A stretch of DNA of 15,695 bases, taken from the NCBI GenBank assembly GCA_030743445.1, contig JASLSL010000148.1, forward strand, positions 1 through 15,695, given 5' to 3'. Source of the stretch: Alphaproteobacteria bacterium (GTDB taxonomy: Bacteria; Pseudomonadota; Alphaproteobacteria; UBA8366). The translations under genes and the position numbers were made by a program. This document shows, in pieces, positions 1-6,004 of the stretch (position 1 is its first letter; each line of letters starts with the position of its first letter). The notes under the pieces were generated by a model that had not been told where the DNA came from, ran no database searches, and saw nothing but the letters and a program-made list of their open reading frames with translations.

Positions 1-101
1 ACCCCCATGGCGTGCAGCATTTGCGTCACCAGCTGCACCATGAAGCGATTGTCGTCGATCAGCAGCACCTTCAAGCCGCTGAAATCATAGCCCCTGGCCA
101 C
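1..101 (-). CDS. Response regulator receiver domain (CheY-like), N-terminal fragment
   Basis: Only the first 33 codons are in the window; the gene continues past the left edge. The reading begins with a GTG codon and gives a CheY-type first beta strand followed by the acidic pocket, KVLLIDDNRFM. The paired aspartates bind Mg2+; the phospho-acceptor aspartate lies beyond the edge. Such domains are phosphorylated by a sensor histidine kinase and change the activity of an output domain or partner, which cannot be seen here. The GTG start is chosen because a long purine-rich Shine-Dalgarno tract (GGAGGGAGGAAGG) lies just upstream at about 111-124 and no other start codon is in frame nearby. A TGTAAT hexamer at 143-148 on this strand could be a -10 element but has no good -35 partner. 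The stretch 102-260 otherwise holds only the divergent upstream region shared with the next gene. Confidence 0.85.
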   Translation of the reverse strand, partial: MARGYDFSGLKVLLIDDNRFMVQLVTQMLHAMG

Positions 102-260
102 GGTTTCTTTTCCTTCCTCCCTCCCGGAGGTAACAGGCGGAAATTACACCACTTACCGGGGCGAATAAACAGCAATCGAGCCACCGGTTCGCAACGGCTC
201 CGCGGCGTATCGACACAAGCGGAATGGACGCGGCGGCACGCAATCTGCTATCCGGGCGGC

Positions 261-554
261 ATGATGATAATTCGCGCGCTTGGCATCAGCCTCGGTCTCG
301 GTATCTTGACGGTGCTCGCCACCATGGTGCCGTTTCTCTCGATGCTGATCGGGCTTATCGCTTTCCCGATCCTGAGCGCGCCGCCGTTCGATGCGACGGG
401 CGCGCACGCGACCTACGGGTTCGCCTGGATCGAGATCGAGTCCGCGTCGCTCTGGGCGCTGCTAATCGCCTACTTCACGGCGCTCTATTTCTTGCCCGTG
501 TACTTCTGGATGCGCCGGAGGAGATCGAAGGGCGAAATTCAGGACATGCCGTAG
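261..554 (+). CDS. Small hypothetical inner-membrane protein (97 aa)
   Basis: Function not recognised. The product has a long hydrophobic N-terminal stretch (about residues 5-38, one long or two short helices), a polar middle segment and a second hydrophobic helix (about 67-90). A basic RRRRSK cluster follows, so the C-terminal tail should be cytoplasmic by the positive-inside rule. Third codon positions are strongly G/C, which supports real coding. The start is uncertain: ATG codons lie at 261 and 264 and the upstream GGGCGG is a poor ribosome site. The frame is open further upstream, but that translation looks like non-coding sequence. The 3' end overlaps the end of the convergent redox gene by 16 bases, leaving no room for a terminator between them. 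Confidence 0.6.
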   Translation: MMIIRALGISLGLGILTVLATMVPFLSMLIGLIAFPILSAPPFDATGAHATYGFAWIEIESASLWALLIAYFTALYFLPVYFWMRRRRSKGEIQDMP

Positions 555-2176
555 CGCGCCGGTGCGGCGCGGTCGCCGGAGCCGCGCCGGGGCAACCGCG
601 GCAGCGCGAAACCTTGCTGATAACTCGCGGGCACGATCACCGTGTACTTCCAGAGCGCGCCCCCGGCGAGCGTCGCGATTCCGGCGGCCACAAGCACGGT
701 CGCCGGTTCGCCGGGCACCGTCAGTGCCGCCCCATAGAGCAGCGCCGGCAACGCGTGGCCGATCGCATGGAGCCAGGGCGTGATGCGCCGGAGCTCGGCC
801 CGGGCCAGCGGCGGAATGCCGGCCGCCTTCGCACCCTTGCGATAGCGCCACCACTGCCAGGCGTTGCCACCGGCAAGCAGGACGCCGAGCATCGCCCCCA
901 AGGGCCCGATCGTAATTTCGGGGATCGACGCAGCGACGACGTAAAGCAGGCCGAGCCCCTCATAGAGGCCGGTCTCGATCAGCATCCGCGGCATCGCCGC
1001 GACGCGCCAGGCCGGGATGCACCTGCCGGCGTGGAGGATCCGCGCCTGGCAATAAAGGAAGATCAAGGCGGCGAGCGCGATTACCGCGTGCAAATTCTCG
1101 CTCGGCCGAATGATGTCGACGGCCAGCGCCAGGTAGAATACCGCGACCGCATAGGTCTCGCGGGTCATCCACGAGCTCTGCGGCCGGCGCAGCACGAGCA
1201 GGGATCGAAGCTTGCGGCCGATCTCGAGAAACACGAAGAAAAGCCCTATCGCCATGGCGCCGCCGGCGACGATATAGACCGGCACGAGCACGTGCCCTGG
1301 CCACGCCGCCGGCTGCAGCAGACTGAGCAGGTAGGCCATCACCGCGAGGCCGGAGCCGAACCCGCCGAGGATGAAGTTCATCGCGGCGCGCAAATCCCAG
1401 AAGGTCTGCCGCTTGCCGACCAGCGCATTGGCCGGGTCGCCGAGGCGTTCGTCGTCCGCGTCGGACGCCTCGCCCTCGCGCCCGGGCGTCGCCGGTGCCT
1501 CAATGAGGTACTTGATCTGCGGGTCGGTGCCGAGCTCCTGGTGCATCTGGAAGGTCTCGCCCGCCGCGACCATGCCCGAGACGTGGCTTGCCGGATCGTT
1601 GAAGTCGCCGAACTGGATCGCCTGGGTGATGCACGAGGCGGCGCAGGCCGGGGTCGCCGCCGGATCGACGCCGGGGCTGAGTCCATCGGCGAGCGCGCCA
1701 TCGACCCGATCGATGCAGAAGGTGCACTTGTTGGCGACGCCGAGCCGTTCGTCATGGCAGACCTGGCGCTCCTGGACCGTCGCCTCGCCGAAATACCATT
1801 TCTCGTCATGTACGATGGTGCGCGCCTGATAGGGACACGCGACCGCGCAATAGCCGCAGCCGATACAGAGGTCGTAGTCCATCGTGACCAGGCCGTCGGC
1901 GCGCTGGCGCGTGGCGCCCGTCGGGCACACCGGGACGCAGGGCGGCTCGGCGCAGTGCTGGCAGCCGACCACCAGGAAAAGCCGCTCTACGTCCGGGAAC
2001 TCGCCCTGCTCGATGTCGAGCACGCGGCGCCACTGGACCTCGGGCGGCAGGTCGTTGGCGTGCTTGCAGGCGATGGTGCAGGTCTGGCAGCCGACGCAGC
2101 GGTTGAGGTCGATGACCATGCCCCAGCGGGCGGTTCGGTCCTCCCTGGCGTTGGGGGCCTCGGCGGCGTCGCTCAT
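539..2176 (-). CDS. Fused four-cluster [4Fe-4S] subunit and DmsC/PadD-like membrane anchor
   Basis: This 545-residue protein should carry electrons from the molybdenum subunit into the quinone pool. Residues 1-230 form a DmsB/NrfC/PadC-like ferredoxin domain with four cysteine groups: 27/30/33/37, 72/75/80/84, 104/107/110/114 and 140/151/154/178/182, enough for four cubane clusters. A linker of about 30 residues leads to about eight hydrophobic segments (roughly 262-515) resembling DmsC-type anchors, ending in a KYTVIVPASYQQGFALP segment of the kind I recall from PadD-type anchors. In PadBCD and DmsABC these two parts are separate polypeptides; here one frame runs through both without interruption. 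There is no signal peptide, so the cluster domain is probably cytoplasmic. The ATG overlaps the stop of the molybdenum subunit gene (ATGA), which points to translational coupling. The family is clear; the substrate is inferred from the neighbours. Confidence 0.9.
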   Translation of the reverse strand: MSDAAEAPNAREDRTARWGMVIDLNRCVGCQTCTIACKHANDLPPEVQWRRVLDIEQGEFPDVERLFLVVGCQHCAEPPCVPVCPTGATRQRADGLVTMDYDLCIGCGYCAVACPYQARTIVHDEKWYFGEATVQERQVCHDERLGVANKCTFCIDRVDGALADGLSPGVDPAATPACAASCITQAIQFGDFNDPASHVSGMVAAGETFQMHQELGTDPQIKYLIEAPATPGREGEASDADDERLGDPANALVGKRQTFWDLRAAMNFILGGFGSGLAVMAYLLSLLQPAAWPGHVLVPVYIVAGGAMAIGLFFVFLEIGRKLRSLLVLRRPQSSWMTRETYAVAVFYLALAVDIIRPSENLHAVIALAALIFLYCQARILHAGRCIPAWRVAAMPRMLIETGLYEGLGLLYVVAASIPEITIGPLGAMLGVLLAGGNAWQWWRYRKGAKAAGIPPLARAELRRITPWLHAIGHALPALLYGAALTVPGEPATVLVAAGIATLAGGALWKYTVIVPASYQQGFALPRLPRRGSGDRAAPARYGMS

Positions 2177-4914
2177 GCCACCGCCTGCCTCTTGCCTTCC
2201 CCTTTGGAGAGCTTGACCCGGGCGATGTCGGCGCTGCTGCCGGTGCCATCGGTCAGCGACACCGACAAGGCGGTTACCGAGTTGAGGCTGGCGAGGTTGA
2301 AGTCCTTCGCGACCGGCGTCTTCCAGTGGTCGAACTGGCCGACCATGACCACGGTGTCGGGCCGGATGCCCTCGCGCAGCACCGCATAACCCTTGGTCAC
2401 GCCCGAGACCGACTCGATGACCACCGGGTCGCCGTCCTCGATGCCGAGGGCGCGCGCCGTCTTGCGGTTGACGATCACGCCCCGGTGGCCGGCGATGTTG
2501 TCGGCGACCTCCTTGATCACCGGAATGCCGACATTGGCGCCCCACGAGTACTGGGTCGAGCGCGTGGTCAGCGCCCAGAGCGGGAATTCATCCGGGTCGC
2601 GGCCGACCTCCTTGGCGTAATTGATCCAGATGTCCGGAAAGCGCTCGTAGCCGGGCAGCGGCTCGTACTCGTCGAGCTGCTTGTCCCACCAATTGACGCC
2701 GATCTCGTGCAAGCGGTGGGCGAGCTCGGTCCCGTGGCGCAGGATGCGTTCCTGGTAGGGCAACTCGAAGCGCAAACCCTGGTCCTTGAGGCTCGGATAG
2801 AGATACCAGTCGAGCTGCGGAAACTCGGCCAGCATGTAGCCGGTGGTCTTGAACCAGTCGAGCCCGCGGACCTCCGCCCCGCCAGAGAGATCGTGGCTCG
2901 CCGCCAGGCAGACGCGGTCCCAGATTTCCTCGCGATCGTGCTCGACGCCCACCTCCAGGCCGTAGTCGGCATTCTCGACGCGCAGTTTCATGCCGGCCGC
3001 ACCCCGGTTGATCGCCTCGTTGTAGTCCTCGAGGATGCCGACCCGTTTCGCCAGTTCGGTCGAGACGTCGGTCAGGTCCATGCAATCGACCGCGTTCTCG
3101 ACCGCCGGCTGGCGGATCGCCCAGCCCTCGTGCTTCCAGAAGTTCTCCTGGAACTTGGTGCCGCCGATGCGGATCAGCTGCAGGCTCTCCAGGTCGGTTG
3201 CCTCGGGCAGCAGGATGTCCGCCATGTGGTTGGTTTCGTCCATGGTGTAGGCGAAGGCCACGGTGAACGGGAATTCGGCGATGCGTTCGGCGACCTCGGG
3301 CGCGTTCCACGACGAGATCGCCGGGTTCGAGCGGTAGCAGATCCACATGTCGGGCTTGGTCTGCTCGACCCAATTGTCGGGCTGGGTCTTCTGGAACAGC
3401 CACGGCAGATGGGCCGGGCCGAGGGCCGCCGACCAGGGCGAGTCCGAAACGAGCGGCACCAGCGTCTTGTAGGCGTTGCGGATGTCGGGTGTGGACTGCC
3501 AGCCGTCCTTCGAGGTCTCGTTGAACTTATAAGCCATGAAGCCGTCCGGGCCCGGCAGGACCGAGCCGGTGCGGCTCGCCGCCGGGCGCACCAGCTTGAT
3601 CGTGGTGCCCAGGGTGCCGCCCGGAACCTCCAGCGCGCCGACGAGGCAGGCGAGGAGCGTCCGCGCCCAGCACGTCTGGTAGCCGCCCCAGCCGTTGTTG
3701 ACCCCCTTGCCGAGCATCACCGCGACCGGGCGGAGCGGCAGCGTGCGGCCCTCGATCTCGATGGTCTCGCCGACGCACGCGTGGGCAAGGTATTCCTCGG
3801 CGACCTGGCGGATGCGCTCGGCCGGCACGTCGCATTCGCCCTCGGCCCATTCCGGCGTGAAGTCGCGCATGTGGTCGAGCAGCTTCTGGAAGGCGGGCTC
3901 GGCCTCTGCGCCGTCGTGCCGAAAGGTCTCGCCGTCGGCGCCTTGCTCGATCCCGGCGCAGGTAAACGATCCCTCCATCGCCGGGTGGCCGATTTCCGCG
4001 TCGAACGGCTTGGCGCACTCCGCGTCGAGGTCCCAGATCAGCGGCTTGCCGCTCTCGGCCTCGCGCAGGAAGTAGCCGTTCGGCCCGACGAGATAGGGCG
4101 AGTTGGTGTCGTTCTCGAGGAACGGCTTATCGCAGACTTCGCGCCAGTCGTGCCCGAACAGGATGTGGTTGACCAGGGCATAGAGGAACGCCGCGTCGGT
4201 CTTCGGCTTGATCGGGATCCACTCGGCCGACATCGCACCGGTGATCGAGAGGTGCGGCTCGACCTGAACCCGTTTCATGCCGCGCACCCGGGCGTCGGCC
4301 TGGCGCCAGATGCCGGCCACACCGCCCGAGGAATCGCTGTTGTTGCCGCAGTTGATCACGTAGTTGCAATAGGGCGTGTCGGGCGAGACGACGAAGGCGC
4401 GGTGCCACAGCTCGCCGTAGAGGTGCTCCGAGTGGTAGCACTTCACCCCCTGGCCCGCGCCGAAGCCCTGGTCGATCGGCCCCCAGGCCGCCATGAAGGC
4501 CGGGAAGGTGCCCCCGTACTGCACCGGCGTGCCGCCGCCGCCGGTGGTCACGGCGAGGCGCGGCGCCCCGGACTCGTCGCGCAGCCCCTTCTTCTGCATT
4601 TCCGTCATCTTGCCGGCGACGATGTCGAGCGCCTCGTCCCAGGTGATCGGCGTGAAGCCCGGGTCGTGCGCGCGGCCCTTCTTCGGATTGGTCCGCTTCA
4701 TCGGCTGCTGGACGCGGTGCGGGCTGTAGGTCTTCTGGATCAGGCCATAGGCCCGGACGCAGACCCGGCCGCCGCCCGGATGCTCTTCCGAGATGCCGTA
4801 GTTCGATTCGATCCGGATCGCGACACCGTCCTCGACTTCGACCTTCATCAGGTCGGGCCCGCCGACGCACTGGTAGCAGAAGATCGGAACCTGCTTGCTG
4901 TCCCGGGCGGCCAT
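2173..4914 (-). CDS. PadB-like molybdopterin oxidoreductase, catalytic subunit
   Basis: A 913-residue Mo-bisPGD enzyme of the DMSO reductase family. The closest family I recognise is PadB, the large subunit of phenylacetyl-CoA:acceptor oxidoreductase, which makes phenylglyoxylate. Supporting signs are the length, the N-terminal iron-sulphur region (C13, C16, C52), the CVRAYGLIQKTY segment, the GQGVKCYHSEHLYGE segment in which C159 is the likely molybdenum ligand, and a C-terminal dinucleotide-binding domain from about residue 779. The N-terminus has no twin-arginine signal, unlike exported relatives such as TtrA or PsrA, so it should act in the cytoplasm. The usual third cysteine of the CxxCxxxC motif is missing; P20-D21 stand there. 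A good AGGAG site precedes the ATG and overlaps the stop of the thioesterase gene 11 bases upstream. PadB-like family membership is likely. Phenylacetyl-CoA as substrate is inference; another acyl-CoA or a small inorganic acceptor remains possible. Confidence 0.85.
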   Translation of the reverse strand: MAARDSKQVPIFCYQCVGGPDLMKVEVEDGVAIRIESNYGISEEHPGGGRVCVRAYGLIQKTYSPHRVQQPMKRTNPKKGRAHDPGFTPITWDEALDIVAGKMTEMQKKGLRDESGAPRLAVTTGGGGTPVQYGGTFPAFMAAWGPIDQGFGAGQGVKCYHSEHLYGELWHRAFVVSPDTPYCNYVINCGNNSDSSGGVAGIWRQADARVRGMKRVQVEPHLSITGAMSAEWIPIKPKTDAAFLYALVNHILFGHDWREVCDKPFLENDTNSPYLVGPNGYFLREAESGKPLIWDLDAECAKPFDAEIGHPAMEGSFTCAGIEQGADGETFRHDGAEAEPAFQKLLDHMRDFTPEWAEGECDVPAERIRQVAEEYLAHACVGETIEIEGRTLPLRPVAVMLGKGVNNGWGGYQTCWARTLLACLVGALEVPGGTLGTTIKLVRPAASRTGSVLPGPDGFMAYKFNETSKDGWQSTPDIRNAYKTLVPLVSDSPWSAALGPAHLPWLFQKTQPDNWVEQTKPDMWICYRSNPAISSWNAPEVAERIAEFPFTVAFAYTMDETNHMADILLPEATDLESLQLIRIGGTKFQENFWKHEGWAIRQPAVENAVDCMDLTDVSTELAKRVGILEDYNEAINRGAAGMKLRVENADYGLEVGVEHDREEIWDRVCLAASHDLSGGAEVRGLDWFKTTGYMLAEFPQLDWYLYPSLKDQGLRFELPYQERILRHGTELAHRLHEIGVNWWDKQLDEYEPLPGYERFPDIWINYAKEVGRDPDEFPLWALTTRSTQYSWGANVGIPVIKEVADNIAGHRGVIVNRKTARALGIEDGDPVVIESVSGVTKGYAVLREGIRPDTVVMVGQFDHWKTPVAKDFNLASLNSVTALSVSLTDGTGSSADIARVKLSKGEGKRQAVA

Positions 4915-4925
4915 GATCCCTGCTC

Positions 4926-5345
4926 CTAGCCCGCCCCGGCGGCCCCAGCCGCCTTTTCGGCCTTCGCGGCGAGCCGCTGGGCCTGCTTCTCCGTGTCGAC
5001 GACGAAGCGCACGTGCTTGACCTTGGCCGCGGTCTCGAGCGGGTCGTTCGCCTCGACCTCGAGGACGATCCGGCGCCTGTCGACCTCGACCACCGTCGCG
5101 GTGATCTCGACCGTCATGCCGAGCAGCGTCGCCGCCATGTGGTCGAGCTCGACCCGGACGCCGACCGTATCCTCGCCCTCGTCGAGATGCTCGAGGATCA
5201 GGTCGCGGCAGTGTTGTTCGACGTCGCGCAACAGCGACGGCGTCGCGTAGATACGCAGCGCCTCGCCCATGAAGTCGATGGTGCGCGCCTCGTCGATCTC
5301 GATGCGCCGGGTCGCCGTGATGCCGGCCGCGAGACTGTCTTTCAT
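4926..5345 (-). CDS. FlK-type hotdog acyl-CoA thioesterase
   Basis: A 139-residue single hotdog-fold protein resembling fluoroacetyl-CoA thioesterase FlK. T35, E43 and H69 have the same spacing (8 and 26 residues) as the FlK catalytic residues Thr42, Glu50 and His76 as I remember them, and R113 in KHVRFVVD sits where FlK has Arg120. The segment around H69 (LDHMAATLLGMTVEI) and the VEANDPLE strand are typical of the family. The C-terminus is an Ala/Lys/Glu-rich tail. It probably hydrolyses a small or activated acyl-CoA in the cytoplasm. It is the first protein gene of the redox operon, 11 bases ahead of the PadB-like gene, so hydrolysis of that enzyme's 2-oxo-acyl-CoA product is a natural guess. 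The ATG at 5345 is chosen because the longer open frame runs into the tRNA gene. Confidence 0.85.
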   Translation of the reverse strand: MKDSLAAGITATRRIEIDEARTIDFMGEALRIYATPSLLRDVEQHCRDLILEHLDEGEDTVGVRVELDHMAATLLGMTVEITATVVEVDRRRIVLEVEANDPLETAAKVKHVRFVVDTEKQAQRLAAKAEKAAGAAGAG

Positions 5346-5377
5346 GGAGTCTGCCCCTGGTTGTTGGCCCTGGTCGT

Positions 5378-5462
5378 TGGTGCGGGCGGAGGGACTCGAA
5401 CCCCCAACCCCGAAGGGAGCGGATTTTAAGTCCGCCGCGTATGCCAATTCCGCCACGCCCGC
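5378..5462 (-). tRNA. tRNA-Leu (anticodon UAA)
   Basis: Read on the minus strand, the acceptor stem GCGGGCG pairs fully with CGCCCGC, followed by discriminator A and an encoded CCA (5378-5380). The anticodon stem GCGGA/UCCGC encloses CUUAAAA with anticodon UAA. The long variable arm (CUCCCUUCGGGGU region) and the T arm GGGGGTTCGAGTCCCTC mark it as a class II tRNA, matching leucine. It lies 32 bases upstream of the thioesterase ATG with no obvious terminator between, so the protein genes may be transcribed from the tRNA promoter. Confidence 0.97.
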
Positions 5463-5480
5463 TTATCTGGTCATATTCAT

Positions 5481-5508
5481 ATTATGTCCGGTCCGCCGCT
5501 TGTTCCAG
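5481..5508 (-). promoter_or_regulatory. Candidate sigma-70 promoter of tRNA-Leu and possibly the redox operon
   Basis: On the minus strand, CATAAT (5481-5486, five of six consensus bases) is preceded after 16 bases by CTGGAA (5503-5508, three of six). Transcription would begin about ten bases before the mature tRNA 5' end. The sequence between is AT-rich compared with its surroundings. It is a prediction by eye only. Confidence 0.4.
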
Positions 5509-5526
5509 ACATCCCGGTCGGCACTC

Positions 5527-5664
5527 CTAGATCGGCAGGAAAATTTTCCACTTCGGCGGCGACTTCGAGCCGCCCTTGACGTTGACCCCGGCCCCGGTGC
5601 CGCAGCCCCCCAGGGACACGCCGAGAAACGCGGCCAGTACCAGTAAAATCGCCATCCGTCGCAT
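5527..5664 (-). CDS. Tiny predicted lipoprotein (45 aa)
   Basis: A 45-residue peptide with a basic start (MRRM), a hydrophobic core (AILLVLAAFLGVS) and a lipobox LGGC with the modified cysteine at residue 21. The mature part would be only 25 residues: a Gly-rich stretch followed by a Lys/Pro-rich KSPPKWKIF end. This predicts export by Sec, lipidation and signal peptidase II cleavage. Function not recognised. No clear Shine-Dalgarno site precedes the ATG, which lowers confidence, but the complete signal peptide and lipobox in so short a frame are hard to explain by chance. The gene stops just upstream of the tRNA promoter candidate and reads in the same direction. Confidence 0.65.
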   Translation of the reverse strand: MRRMAILLVLAAFLGVSLGGCGTGAGVNVKGGSKSPPKWKIFLPI

Positions 5665-5690
5665 CGCGCCGAAGTTTACGCCATCGCCCG

Positions 5691-5719
5691 CTGCAAGGCC
5701 ATGTGGCGGGCGCTATACT
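5691..5719 (+). promoter_or_regulatory. Candidate promoter for the 57-aa membrane protein
   Basis: TATACT (5714-5719, five of six) lies 17 bases after CTGCAA (5691-5696, three of six). Transcription would start near 5726, about 20 bases before the ATG at 5746. This supports a translation start at 5746 or 5752 and not at 5701. Confidence 0.45.
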
Positions 5720-5745
5720 CGTCGAGGGAACCGCGGGACCGGACG

Positions 5746-5919
5746 ATGGGCATGGAACGGGACTGGACCTATTTCGTCTATATCGGCGTCGGCATCTTGG
5801 CGCTGGCGCTGGTCGCGCGTGCCCGGCGGCGGCGCGGCGGAATGGTCGCAAACCTGTCGATCGTCTTGGCGATCCTCGCGATCATGGCAGTGCTCTACTT
5901 CGTCGGCACCGAGCTCTAA
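5746..5919 (+). CDS. Small two-helix membrane protein (57 aa), hypothetical
   Basis: Function not recognised. Two hydrophobic segments (about residues 9-24 and 36-54) flank a basic loop ARARRRRGG, predicting a hairpin in the inner membrane with the loop in the cytoplasm. Codon use is strongly G/C at third positions, like its neighbours. The ATG at 5746 is preferred because a candidate promoter lies across any earlier start; ATG 5752 would give MERDW. The purine run GAGGGAA is somewhat far upstream for a ribosome site. The TAA stop overlaps the first base pairs of a palindromic repeat that could end its transcript. Confidence 0.6.
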   Translation: MGMERDWTYFVYIGVGILALALVARARRRRGGMVANLSIVLAILAIMAVLYFVGTEL

Positions 5920-5940
5920 AAAAGGTGCCAGGCATCTTTT
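5918..5940. repeat. Palindromic repeat, imperfect copy (left)
   Basis: A GGTGCC-A-GGCATC core flanked by A and T runs. It is one base different in the core from the copy at 5981-6003; the changed pair would be a G-U wobble in RNA. It starts inside the stop codon of the 57-aa gene. With its trailing T run it could act as an intrinsic terminator for that gene. Confidence 0.75.
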
Positions 5941-5960
5941 ATTCTTTTATTAATCAATAG

Positions 5961-5973
5961 TATCAATATCTTA
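5961..5973 (+). promoter_or_regulatory. Predicted IHF binding site
   Basis: TATCAATATCTTA matches the IHF consensus WATCAANNNNTTR at every defined position. It lies in a segment with about 20% G+C (5941-5980) between two palindromes. The match is seen in the sequence; binding is inferred. Confidence 0.45.
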
Positions 5974-5980
5974 TGAGAAC

Positions 5981-6003
5981 AAAAAGGTGCCTGGCACCTT
6001 TTT
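5981..6003. terminator. Perfect palindrome, probable two-way terminator
   Basis: AAAAAGGTGCC and GGCACCTTTTT are exact inverted repeats around a single T. As RNA this folds with a 10-bp stem and a three-base loop, an A run on one side and a T run on the other, so it can work in both directions. On the minus strand it begins one base after the stop codon of the phosphodiesterase gene. It is also the better-preserved copy of the repeat at 5918-5940. I recall GGTGYCTGRCACC-type hairpins flanked by A/T runs as dispersed repeats in other proteobacteria. Confidence 0.7.
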
Positions 6004-6004
6004 C

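Noticed and set aside
2177..2545. Upstream extension of the fused iron-sulphur gene frame
   Set aside because: It lies inside the molybdenum subunit gene in another frame; the ATG overlapping that gene's stop is the natural start.
2326..4929. Very long plus-strand open frame opposite the PadB-like gene, and similar long frames opposite the fused redox, phosphodiesterase and UPF0182 genes
   Set aside because: They are mirror frames of GC-rich coding sequence: rich in Arg, Ala, Asp and His, with no domain motifs, while the opposite strand shows full conserved motifs.
5346..5456. N-terminal extension of the thioesterase beginning MAELAYAADLKS
   Set aside because: This is the well-known false translation of a tRNA-Leu gene; the thioesterase starts at 5345.
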